From the NCBI GenBank assembly GCA_029204225.1, contig CM055107.1, forward strand, positions 45,849,165 through 45,913,164: a stretch of 64,000 nt of DNA, in the 5' to 3' direction. This document shows positions 43,739 through 54,143 of the stretch, one piece after another. Every line of letters starts with the position of its first letter. Positions within the stretch are counted from its first letter, which is position 1. Under the pieces are notes generated by a model, which had not been told where the DNA came from, searched no databases, and saw only the letters and a program-made list of their open reading frames with translations. The translations under genes and the position numbers were made by a program. Source of the stretch: Diphasiastrum complanatum (taxonomy: Eukaryota > Streptophyta > Lycopodiopsida > Lycopodiales > Lycopodiaceae).

Positions 43739-45122
43739 TAGGTTTCCGCTAACTAGTTTAGCTGCATTTTAGCTATTTTCTTGTTTTTTAGAATAGTTTA
43801 AGTAGATTTGTGGGAGTTAGAGTTAGTTTTCTGTATTTTTTTGTGTTTGGACTGTTCACACTAGCGGAGGAGGTGTGAGAGGGTAGAGGAGGCCCTGAAC
43901 AACCTCTAAGGGCTTGAAACCCAAACCAACCATCCAAAAAATGCAAAAAACACACCAATCTACATTTTGGAGGAAAAAAAAGCCAAAAAAACTCATCAAA
44001 TTTTTATATCTCCAAAATCAGTGGGAATTAACCCTTGCATGACCGGCAGCAGCTCCAGGGTACTGTCCCAGACCTGCATAGAAACCTGCAAGAGTTAGTT
44101 CCAAGCAGATTGTAAAAATCAGAGAAAAATTATAAAAAATTCAAAAAACCCTTCGAAAAATCCAAAAAAAATCAAATCTTCATAAGAACTCTCGTAGAGC
44201 CCTATAAAGTTCCATCTCAGTGAGACCAGGACACAGAGAAGCTTGCGAGAGTTAGTTTGATGTATAAGCGCTTGTGCGAGAGTTCCCAGTAAAAAAAAAG
44301 ATGGGAAAGTACTAGTGAACCCTCGCAGATAGCAAAATTTTCAGTTTCAGTGGTCAAGAACTCTTGCAGAGGATTTTGAAGTTCCATCTCAGTGAGACCA
44401 GGACACAGAAGAGCTTGCGAGAGTTAGTTTGATTTCAGTGAGCAAAAAATTGGATTTAAGTGTTAAAAAATAACTAAAAAGAAGATCTAGCAAATCCTTC
44501 AAGTAAGAACTCTCGCAGACCCTCTCAATCGATTCAGAATGTTAATTTACATCAGTGATGAAGCTTGCGAGAGTTAGTATAAAGGTTTGGTGAAGGTCAA
44601 GTACAAAAAGTGATTTTGAACCCTCGCACTTCTTGCGAGAGTTAACTCTCGCAGAGAATTCTATAGTGAGATCTGACCCAAATCCAGCTACCGTGAAGCT
44701 TGCAAGAGTTACTTCCCAAAGATCTGAAAGATATCAAGTTTTTTACCTGCAAAAATAGTTAAAAAAACCCTCGCATAGCCAACCCTCGCACAAGATATCC
44801 CTTGTAGACCATATCAATGGAAAGATCCGCATCAAATCTAGCTACTGTCAAAATCTCAGGTCAATCAGTGCAAGGAGTAAAAAGTTATCAAGGAAAAACC
44901 ACCGTAAAAGGCCTAAAATTCACTTCCGGCCGATCAGATCGATCAGATCCTTGAAGATCCAGACTACATCCTATTGTATAAGCAAGATCCAATCACTTTG
45001 AAACCCACCATCGGATAAATTTGAGATCAGGACGATCAATAGCACGAAGGATAGCAAATTAGGCACCACACCTTCCCAGATTAGCAGTTGTGTAACAAGA
45101 GGCAGAACCGGAACCAGCACCA
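43739..45122 (+). repeat. gypsy F untranslated leader with GCGAGAGTT repeat units
   Basis: A 1.4-kb noncoding leader. The unit aagcttgcgagagttagt recurs near 44,233, 44,409 and 44,562, with diverged forms near 44,083, 44,268, 44,630 and 44,696, interleaved with its near-complement gaactctcgcagag near 44,188, 44,360, 44,507 and 44,645. These could pair in the RNA. The A-rich spacers contain many short ccaaaaaa runs. Confidence 0.75.
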
Positions 45123-45916
45123 ATGGATCCAATGGGCCAACCCGTACCTATCGCTCTCTTGCAAGCAGTCCGGAGAGCACCACGGATGGAAATACCAAAA
45201 TACGACGGATCATCAGATCCCATCTGATTCCTCCATATCTATGAGCAAGCTTGTGAAATCTATGGCGAATGAACACCTGCGGAGAAGCTGATGTTATTTC
45301 CTATGTCCCTACTAGCAGGGGCTCAAGATTGGTTTTTCAACCTGTCAGAGGAAGAGAAATCCACCTGGGAAGCGGTTAAAGTGGCTCTCATTACGCGCTT
45401 TAAACCAAGAAAATTCCTGGAAGCCCCGTTTCTCTTGTTGAGCAAAGTCAAGATGGGAAACGAAAAAGGGTCCGGGACTGTATTGAATGGGTCAAACATC
45501 TACGAATCGAGTGCAGTGCAGTCCTGATTCTCGATAATGCTTCGATCATGTGGTTTCTAGCCGGATTACCACGAAGCATCAGAAGAGAACTGAAACGATG
45601 GGAGTAGTACGCTACTCTACAAGAAGCTATGGAAGATGCCATCAGAGAAGAGGATGAGGGATCTGATGACGAATATCCTTCCACCCACACTCCTACTCCC
45701 TCGATCGCATCATCATCATCAAATGCATCCGCTCTATCCACAGAACTACTGTTGGAGCAAATGACAAAATTACACAAACAGCAGATGGAGCAACTTACGG
45801 CGCAGTTTGACCAGAAACTGAAGGCCTTACAAGGAACTATAGCAGTAACTCCACATCAACCGGAACCAAACCAGCTGCAGTATCCTCGACGAGAAAATAT
45901 ATGGTGTTCAGTATAA
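45123..45916 (+). pseudogene. gypsy F gag
   Basis: From the ATG at 45,123 the frame reads MDPMGQPVPIALLQAVRRAP, and after two stops LMLFPMSLLAGAQDWFFNL and VALITRFKPRKFLEAPF, a clear gypsy gag. A frameshift near 45,500 leads to WFLAGLPRSIRREL and the acidic tail, then EQLTAQFDQKLKALQGT. It stops near 45,916 without a zinc knuckle because the following protease and reverse transcriptase regions are deleted. Confidence 0.85.
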
Positions 45917-46818
45917 ATTAAGCAGATGTTGATCAATGCTCCTATTCTAAATCCACCAAACTGGGCTATTCAATTTCATAGTTATGTCGATGTTTCTGTA
46001 TTCTCTATTGGCATCTGTCTGAGCCAGAAGGATGATCAGAAGAAAGACCATCCCATATACTATGCAAGTCGACAGCTAAGTGCCTTGGAGAAGAATTATT
46101 TGGCCAAAAAATGGGAAGCACTCGGAATCATTTTTGCTGTTACGAAATTTTGACATTATTTGCTGGGATATGCTTTTATTTTCCATGTTGATCACTATGC
46201 TCTAAAGTATTTGGTGAATAAACTAGATTTATCAGGATGAATTGCTCGCTAGGTTCTACTTCTGCAAGAATTTACTTATCAAGTAGAACTTCACCAAGGA
46301 AAATACCATATGAATGCTAATTATTTATCGCAACTCAGCACGGGAAGAGTTGAAGGTCCAATTATAGATGATTTTTCAGATGAAAACTTATTCAAAATTT
46401 CATCTACAAATTCTTTATATTTTGGTATCATTGCTTATCTTAAGGATCAGATATATCCTGATGGATATGATTAAAGAAGACAATTTTTTAATATAAGGTA
46501 GCACCTTATACTATTATTAACAATGTCCTATACAAGCTTGGTGTTGATCATCAGCTAAGAAGATGTCTCAAAATTGAAGATATAAAAAAGGTTGTACAAG
46601 CCTTACATTTGAAGGATACTAGTAGACACTTTGCTTTAAAGAACATTGTTAGTAAAATATTGACAGCCAAGTATCAGTGGCCAACTATGTTCAAGGATGT
46701 ATCGAATTACATACGATCGTGTGATCCATGCCAGAGATCTGAAAAGCCAACAAAAACAATGAATTGGCCGTTGACGCCAATCCTACCTCTTGCACCATTT
46801 GAAAAGTGGGGGATTGAC
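45917..46818 (+). pseudogene. gypsy F RNase H and integrase zinc-binding domain
   Basis: 45,926-46,153 reads PPNWAIQFHSYVDVSVFSIG and YYASRQLSALEKNYLAKKWE, the RNase H-like region after gypsy reverse transcriptase. After stops come YHMNANYLSQLS (46,310) and the integrase H2C2 zinc-binding domain at 46,609-46,800, AKYQWPTMFKDV, SCDPCQRSEKPTK, PLAPFEKWGID. Copia J cuts the sequence exactly at the first catalytic Asp. Confidence 0.9.
46814..46818 (+). repeat. Target site duplication of J, left copy
   Basis: TTGAC next to the 5' LTR; the right copy at 52,723-52,727 is TCGAC, one substitution apart. Confidence 0.8.
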
Positions 46819-47468
46819 TGTGAAAGATTCAACTAGTTTCATCACATTTTGCAATATTTCCATATTTGGCATATTGAGGCCAAAACTTGTTTTAGACTTA
46901 GAGGTTGACTTTTCAAAGTTCATTAGTCTAAATTTCATTCGAATAAACACTTTTTTGAAAGTGTGGGAAAGATAGAATGTGAGTTTGAGTAGATTCAATT
47001 TGAATAAGTTGGGTACATTGATTCTAAACCCAAAATTGGTAGGGTTAGCATTTTGGTGGAAAAGCCAAGTGGCCAAATAGGGTTTGGACCTGCTATAAAA
47101 GGATACAACTCGTGGAGAGAGTCATCTTCTCTCTTCTCTATCTCATTTCATGCTTATACATGGTTCTCTTGGGTTCTACTATCCATTGGTGCACTATCTT
47201 GGTGATTGCTTGCAATTCTATGTGTAGAATGATCTATATTTGCTATTTTCGGATCACACGTGTGAAATACAGTAGCTTGCTGGTTTTGTACGGACAACAA
47301 CAGTACATAATCATGTCATTCAAGTTTGATCAAGTTCTATTAGTGTTTGCATCTCAAATTGTGTGTAGATGCTAATTTTTCTACATTGGTGAAATTGGTA
47401 GTGTATTTCTCTTTCTAACCAAAGATCATTCAAGTAGATTGGATCTTAAGGATCTGAAATTTTTCACA
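46819..47468 (+). repeat. 5' LTR of copia J
   Basis: TGTGAAAGATT to TTTTTCACA. A TATA box, CTATAAAA, lies at 47,093-47,100. Confidence 0.95.
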
Positions 47469-47480
47469 TGGTATCAGAGC
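47469..47480 (+). other. Primer binding site of copia J
   Basis: TGGTATCAGAGC directly after the LTR, complementary to initiator tRNA-Met. Confidence 0.95.
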
Positions 47481-48069
47481 TTGTGTTTCAGGTTATGAAG
47501 GAGGAAATCAGATCTATCAATGATTTGGTGAAGATATCAAGTCTAGAGCATGCTAGAGAGGATTCTACACCAAAATCGGATTTTTTGCTTTTGTAGATTG
47601 GATCTTTTGTAGATCAAAACACTAAATAGGTCAATATACTTGTTCATTTCCATTTTTTGAATTCACATGCTAGATTTGGCTGATTTTTTGGATCATTGGT
47701 TCAGCCTAAGTGGTGGCTTATAGATTGCATATCAAATTTTCAGCATTTGCATGTAGATTTGGAATAGTAAATTTTTTGTGATTTTGTCAAAATCCTAATT
47801 TTGATTGGATCTCTAGATAGTGAGGTTGCTGGACTTCATTTGAGTGTGTTTCAATCTTAGGAAGTGGCAAAAGTCATTAGATTGAGAATAGATCATAGGT
47901 TGATCAAGATTATATGATTCTATGTGTTGATTTGCTTGGATAAGTGCTAAAAGAGAATTTGTGAGATAGTTTCAAATCTTGGTGATTTCTTTTGAAAGCA
48001 TTTGTTGTTGTTCAAAGGAGTGCTTTGTGCATTGAAACAGGTTGAAAGAGAAGATCAGGTCATTGCTAT

Positions 48070-49184
48070 ATGGCAACCTCAATTGGAGTCATGTTGGAAG
48101 CCAATGATAGGCTTACCTCAAGTAACTATTCATTATGGAAAGTGAGGATGGAGTCACTTCTTGAGATGAATGATGTTTTGGATATTGTTGTAGGTTTGGA
48201 GGAGAGACCAGCAACACAACAAGATCAATTGAGGTATGACAAGAGGGCCAAGAAGGCTCTACACATGATAAAGATGAATGTTACCAATGAACTTTCAAGG
48301 AAGTTGGTAAGTGCACATCATCTTTGGAAGCTTGGAATTCATTGAAGAAGCTTTATGAATCCAAGTCTACTTCTAGAGTGTTGACTCTAAGAAGGCAAAT
48401 CTTTTCTTGTTTGCAAAAGAATGAAGAAAGTCCAAGTACTTTTGTTTTGAGAATGAAAGCATTGAATGATGAGTTAGCTTGCATAGATGAAAGCATTAAG
48501 GAAGGAGAGCTTATTCAAGTGATTCTTAATGGCTTGTTGGACGCTCATGCTAACATTGTTCAAAGTATTGCTATTCAAAAGACTTTGCCAAGTTTGATGG
48601 ATCTTCAAGAGATCTTGATCAATGAGGAATATAGGCTTCAAGCAAGAGATGGATCTACATCGACACTTCAAGAGGATGCTATGTTCACAAAAGACAAATT
48701 CAAGGGCAAAACCAAAAGCAAGTGGTCTAAAGGGCAAGATCAAGTGGATGCTTCTTCAAGTGGCAAAAAGAAGGATAGATCAAAGCTCAAGTGCTTCTAT
48801 TGTGGCATCAAAGGACACTTTGCAAGTGAGTGCTACAAGAACAAGAGAGATCAAGGAGACAAGCAAGATAATTTTACTCTTGATGAGGATGGTTTGGATG
48901 TGCAAGATGCAAATGATGATGCTTTTGTGATGTCTTCATGTATGCTTGTTAATGATGGAGATCTAGATCCTTGGTGGATTGATAGTGGAGCAAGTTCACA
49001 CATGACCTTTCACAAAGAGTACTTCACTTCTTTGTTGGCATATGGAGATGACAAGAGGGTGATCTACACGGCCAATGATGGTGAGTGTGCAATCAAAGGG
49101 ATTGGCACAATTCCTATTTCTCTCTCTACAAATAGGAATGTTCATTTGGAGGATGTCTTGTTTATTCCATCTATTACCTAGAAT
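48070..49184 (+). pseudogene. copia J gag and protease
   Basis: Starts MATSIGVMLEANDRL at 48,070 after a 0.6-kb leader. A one-base change near 48,300 shifts the frame (compare NELLKEVGK in D), after which 285 codons are open: gag core, an intact CCHC knuckle CFYCGIKGHFASEC near 48,800 and the protease motif WWIDSGASSHMTF near 48,980. The frame ends at a TAG where related copies would read ITQNLLSVS, a CAG-to-TAG change. Confidence 0.95.
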
Positions 49185-50267
49185 TTGCTTAGTGTGAGTC
49201 AAATGCTAAGTAAGGGCCTCAAGGTGGAGTTTGATGGAGATGCTTGTTTGATCAAAAGGAAGGATGTCTTGATTGGAAAAGGTAAAAGACAAAGGAAGTT
49301 GTTCAAACTTGATGCTTGTGTTATTGCTAACCAAGTTGGATGTGTTGCAAGGGAGCAAATTTCTATTCAAGAGGTTTGGCACAAAAGGATGGGACACCTC
49401 AACTTCAAGTCATTGGAGGTAATGGCAAGGAAGAAGGTTGTGATTGGTCTTCCAAGTTTCTTAAGTAATCATGTTTGTGAGTCTTCTGCTTTGTCTAAGT
49501 CACATAGACTACCTTATACTAGATCTATTTCTAGATCTACAAAGCCTTTTCAACTTGTACATTCGGATATTCATGGATTTACTACAATTAGCAATAGTGG
49601 AGCTAAGATGTATGTAACATTCATTGATGATTTTAGTAGATTTTGTTGGATCTATCTACTAATCAGCAAGGATGAAGTGTATGATGTCTTTGTCAAGTTC
49701 AAGAATGCAAGGGAGAACCAATTTTCCACAAAGATCAAGTGCTTGAGAGGTGACAATGGTGGTGAGTACATATCTAACAAGTTCAAGGGCTTTTGTGATG
49801 AGCATGGGATCAAGAGGGAGTGTACAACATCAAGGACTCCACAACAAAATGGAGTGGCTGAAAGGAAGAATAGGACTTTATGTGAAAGTGCTAAAGCTAT
49901 GAAGTTAAGTGATAATCTTGACAAACCATTTTGGGATCAAGCTTTGTTGTGTGCCAATTTCTTGTGCAATAGGTGGCCGAGTGCTATTTTGGATGGAAGG
50001 ACACCTTTTGAGATGCTATTCAAGAGGAGGCCGAGTGTCAACTTTCTAAGAACCTTTGGATGCACATGCTATGTCAACATTACTCTTGATGATAGGACCA
50101 AGGAGGATCCATCTTCAAGAAGAGGTATTTTTGTTGGATATAGTGAGGTGAGTAAAGCCTACAAGGTTTACATTCCTTCTACTAACAAAGTGATTGTTGG
50201 TAGAGATGTCATTTTTGATGAGGGAAACATTCCAAAGGTGTCTTCAAGCATGATTAATGTAAAGTAG
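49185..50267 (+). pseudogene. copia J integrase (open frame)
   Basis: A 360-codon open frame continues NLLSVSQML and contains WHKRMGHLNFKSLE (HHCC zinc region, but the usual CxxC is reduced to one Cys in HVCESSALSK), then the DDE core: VHSDIHG, RGDNGGEYISNKF and QNGVAERKNRT. The C-terminal part reads FGCTCYVNI and GIFVGYSEVSKAYKVY. The catalytic triad is intact, but the zinc site is damaged and the frame is cut off from gag by a stop. Confidence 0.95.
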
Positions 50268-50540
50268 ATAGTTCTAACATTCTTGATGTTGATGATAAGG
50301 ATCCTACTTTGGATGGTGGTGATGGGACCTTCATCAAGTCAAAAGCCAAGGAGAACATCAAGAGAGAGACAAGTACGTTCAAGGCTCACATATGATCAAA
50401 AGGGTAAGCAAGTAGTTTCTGGAAATTATGTTGCTTTCCTAACCTCTTTGGATGAGCCTACAAGTGTAGATCAAGCAAGGAAATAAGAGGAGTGGATCCA
50501 ACCAATGGATCTTGAATATCGATCTCTTATGAAGAGTGGA
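50268..50540 (+). pseudogene. copia J reverse transcriptase, extreme N-terminus
   Basis: Broken frames read LDEPTSVDQAR and, after a TAA, WIQPMDLEYRSLMKSGT, the usual block preceding copia reverse transcriptase. Homology ends here. Confidence 0.8.
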
Positions 50541-51610
50541 ACATCTTTTGGAGGATCTTCTTGTGTACATAGAGCTATGCAAGTGGATGGATGTTATCTT
50601 GCTGTAAAATCAGGTAATAGATCTGGAAAAAAAAAGATTTCAATGACTTTGATGGTCAAGTTGAAGATCAAGAGGTTGATCTCAAAGCACTTCAACTAGT
50701 CAAAAGGGAAGTTGGCAATTTGGAGCTAGTCAAGAGCATCAAAGGAGAGGTAATTGGCAAAGGTGTTATGGATCTATTTTTGCAGCATATTGAAGACTCA
50801 AGTAAGGTCAAAGGAGCATCAAGGAAGTGTTGTTCAAGTTTACTTTACTTGTTCTATCTCATGTTTGAGCAATTTCATGTGGATGTGTGCAAATTGTCAA
50901 GATATGGTAAAACTAGCTACATTGGTGAGCATTGTTTTGATGTTGGATTTGTACTAGCATTCTTGGCTGATTTTGCTGATGGAAATGAAGCTATTGGAGG
51001 TTCATTATGTCACTCATCCATGGCTAAGTTCTCACGTGTTGAGCTACTTGGTGCCAATACTTGGAGATTGTCATTTTTTGGTGAATTCATGGTCATTTTC
51101 TTGTGTCAAGTAGATCTTGAAGATGGACTAGTGCAAACTACTTGGTTGATGGAGTCATGTGGTGTTGGATTTGCATCATTAATGTACTCACATACTCATG
51201 GATTTACAAGGTTTGATGGTTTCTTGTGGCAAGATGAAGATGGAGGCTCATTCATGGAGTATCATGGTGGATACAAGGCAACAAAGGACAAAGGAGGAGG
51301 AGACATGCAAGCAAAAGTTGATCACTCACATTTATTGTTTGTTTGCTCTATTTTTCCAGAGAGTTCAGAGTTGGAAGCATGGTGGAATCATTTCATTTAC
51401 ATTCTATTTGATTCTTCATGTTCTAGTCACATTTTTACATGTAAAATTGATGTGAAATAGTGAAGCATCCCAAGTGGACACTATTCTCTATATCATGGTT
51501 GTTTCTACTTTGAGCATTACATGATCATTGAAAGGAGATCTATTCTTAGGAAGAAGATCATTCTTATGATGGATCAAAGTTCTATTGGCAAAAACTATGC
51601 TAGGAGCATT
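50541..51610 (+). other. Foreign segment in J with a 246-codon ORF (50,720-51,460)
   Basis: This 1.07-kb stretch occupies the position of the reverse transcriptase core but shows none of its motifs. It contains one 246-codon open frame (50,720-51,460) with hydrophobic stretches such as SLLYLFYLMFEQF and VGFVLAFLADFADG, a Gly/Tyr-rich middle and a Cys-containing tail. I do not recognise it. It may be host sequence picked up by the element or a relic of another repeat; the absence of stops over 246 codons is longer than most chance frames nearby. Confidence 0.5.
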
Positions 51611-52014
51611 GGAAGCTAGGAAAGCGAGTTTTGAGGTACATCATTGGAACCCGAGATTTTGGCATATTGTATGAGGGATCATCACCTAATCTTTTTGGAT
51701 TTTCAGATTCGGACTATGCTGGAGATATAATGGAGTACAAAGCTCTTACACATTGCACAAAGGAGATGGTATGGATCAAGAGGATGATCAAGGATCTTCA
51801 CTTGCTGGATTTTTCAGAGAGACCAATCATCTTTTGTGACAATAAATCAGCCCAAATAATGGCATCCAATCCTATCTTTCATGCTAGGAGCAAGCATATT
51901 GAGATACAATATCATTTTGTGAGGGAACGAGTCATTGCAAAGGAGGTGGAGCTTCAACATGTGTCTTCAAGGGAATGTGTAGCTGATATCTTCACCAACA
52001 CTTGTTCATGAAGC
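51611..52014 (+). pseudogene. copia J RNase H, internally deleted
   Basis: Reads WKLGKRVLRYIIGTRDFGILY, FGFSDSDYAGD, and then jumps to MEYKALTHCTKEMVWIKRM; about 40 residues between AGD and EYKAL, present in the copy at 57,907-58,556, are missing. It continues SKHIEIQYHFVRERVI and ECVADIFT, ending at 52,011. Confidence 0.9.
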
Positions 52015-52061
52015 ATAGGACTTCACTTGGAGTATTATCAAAGTCTATGCTAAAACTAGTT

Positions 52062-52071
52062 GAAGAGGGAG
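52062..52071 (+). other. Polypurine tract of copia J
   Basis: GAAGAGGGAG directly before TGTGAAAGA of the 3' LTR. Confidence 0.9.
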
Positions 52072-52722
52072 TGTGAAAGATTCAACTAGTTTCATCACAT
52101 TTTGCGATATTTTCATATTTGGCATATTGAGGCCAAAACTTGTTTTAGACTTAGAGGTTGACTTTTCAAAGTTCATTAGTCTAAATTTCATTTGAATAAA
52201 CACTTTTTTGAAAGTGTGGGAAAGATAGAATGCAAGTTTGAGTAGATTCAATTTGAATAAGTTGGGTACATTGAATCTAGACCCAAAATTGGTAGGGTTA
52301 GCATTTTGGTGGGAAAGCCAAGTGGCCAAATAGAGTTTGGACCTGTTATAAAAGGATGCAACTCGTGGAGAGAGTCATCTTCTCTCTTCTCTATCTCATT
52401 TCATGCTTATACATGGTTCTCTTGGGTTCTACTATCCATTGGTGCACTATCTTGGTGATTGCTTGCAATTCTATGTGTAGAATGATCTATATTTGTTATT
52501 TTCGGATCCACACGTGTGAAATACAGTAGCTTGATGGTTTTGTACGGACAACAACAGTACATAATCATTTCATTCAAGTTTGATCAAGTTCTATTAGTGT
52601 TTGCATCTCAAATTGTGTGTAGATGCTGATTTTTCTACATTGGTGAAATTGGTAGTGTATTTCTCTTTCTAACCAAAGATCATTCAAGTAGATTGGATCT
52701 TAAGAATCTGAAATCTTTCACA
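52072..52722 (+). repeat. 3' LTR of copia J
   Basis: 651 bp, TGTGAAAGATT to AATCTTTCACA. The terminal 11 bases are perfect inverted repeats. Confidence 0.95.
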
Positions 52723-52727
52723 TCGAC
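52723..52727 (+). repeat. Target site duplication of J, right copy
   Basis: TCGAC, matching TTGAC at 46,814-46,818 except for one transition. Confidence 0.8.
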
Positions 52728-53563
52728 TTCGTCCGTCCAATCAAGTCTGTGACTCGACAAACTAAGTGTCGTTATATTTCGGTTGCGACAGCTTATGCCA
52801 TGAAGAACGTAGAAGCAGAAGCGACAAAACGAAACGATGCAAAAATTGTCGCAGCGTTCTTATTCAAATCTATAATCACACGATATGGTTGTCCTCTCGA
52901 ATTGGTTAGTGGCTATGGTACACATTTTTTAAATGACACGATACGGCTGCTGACAACGTATTTTCTGATTAAACACAGAAAGACAACCCCTTATAAATTA
53001 AAAGCAAATGACCGAGAGAGCGAATGAGATACTTTGCAAGATCCTAAATGAGATTACTATTGCACATGCGACTGATTAGGATCAAAAATTACCTTCAGTT
53101 CTTTGGGCTTACCAAAACACAGAGAAGATCACGACGAAGCCAATACCATATTTTCTTACTTATGGTATGCATCCTATCTTACTTATTGAATTCAAGATGC
53201 CAACTTTTCGAATACAAGCCCAACAAACAAATGCTAAAAAAAAATATTAACAAAAGGTTGATGACTATTGAAGAACTATCTAAAGTTCATTCAAACTCAC
53301 AAAGACTTACGGAGCAAATCTAGGAACAACGAAAGAAAAGGTATGATAGTCGTATCAGGAAAGTGATTTTAAAGCTGATGACTTTGTGTTGATCTTTGAT
53401 AGTCGACATCAAACTTTCCTTGGAAATCTTCATATGAGATGGCTCGGACCTTATATACTTATCGAGGTGTTTGAGAATGGTTCTGTTCAACTTCAATCAC
53501 TTGAAGGCGAGCTATTACCGACTTGAATTAATGGGTCCAGGCTCAAGAAATATTATCTTTGAC
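52728..53563 (+). pseudogene. gypsy F integrase core and C-terminus
   Basis: Continues the integrase cut by J: FVRPIKSVTRQTKCRYISVAT, AFLFKSIITRYGCPLELVS, GTHFLNDTIRLL (the second catalytic Asp of usual SDxGTHF is replaced by GYGTHF), TTPYKLKANDRE. Broken frames then give the C-terminal tail MRWLGPYILIEVFENGSVQL and NGSRLKKYY near 53,560. Stops and frameshifts inactivate it. Confidence 0.9.
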
Positions 53564-54143
53564 TAAACATTCTAGTTATAAAAAATCATTTGATGTCTCA
53601 TTTGTGAAACACAAATGGTTTGATGTTTCTAGGAGCATTCGCGAATCTTTCTGGACATATCATTTGAGAATCTGTCAATAATTTTTTGGAATCTTTTTTG
53701 AAATATTTCTAGCATCTTTTCTAGAATCTTTTGAGAATCTCTCGACGGACTTTTTGTATCCATCTATTAGAGATGATGGCTACATGGTCATCATTATTCA
53801 CACATGTTTACGTCAACACATAAAAACGGCGTCATCATAAAAAAAAAAAATTAATTTCCATTTCACAAACGGTCTTACCACATTTAAGACTTTCCTATGA
53901 ATTATATCATGAAACTATGAGCCATGCATGCCATTGATAAAGTAAGTGACAGATTTCACGTCAAAATGACACATCATCATCCTCTCCACACTGCCACTGC
54001 ATATCATAGCCATTTTTCTAATTTCCTTCTCACACTCTCTTGTTGCGTTTTTTTTCATGCTTTCTTAGCTTATTTACGATCATTATCAAGCCTTTGATCA
54101 CAATCTATTGCAATTTTTGAAGCTTTCATTTATTATTTAACAA
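53564..54143. other. Noncoding spacer after gypsy F pol
   Basis: AT-rich, with repeated tttctagaatctttt-type blocks at 53,650-53,740. No gene recognised. It may hold the promoter of the downstream ORF. Confidence 0.5.

Larger units (their letters stand above)
46819..52722 (+). mobile_element. Ty1/copia element J, structurally complete, RT core replaced
   Basis: 5,904 bp with two LTRs of 650 and 651 bp, primer site, polypurine tract and a 5-bp target duplication with one difference. Removing it restores the F integrase reading (GID then FV). The LTRs differ at roughly 20 positions by eye, about 97% identity, so insertion is fairly recent for this window. The reverse transcriptase core is missing and its place holds about 1.1 kb of unrelated sequence, so it cannot transpose on its own. 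Confidence 0.95.
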
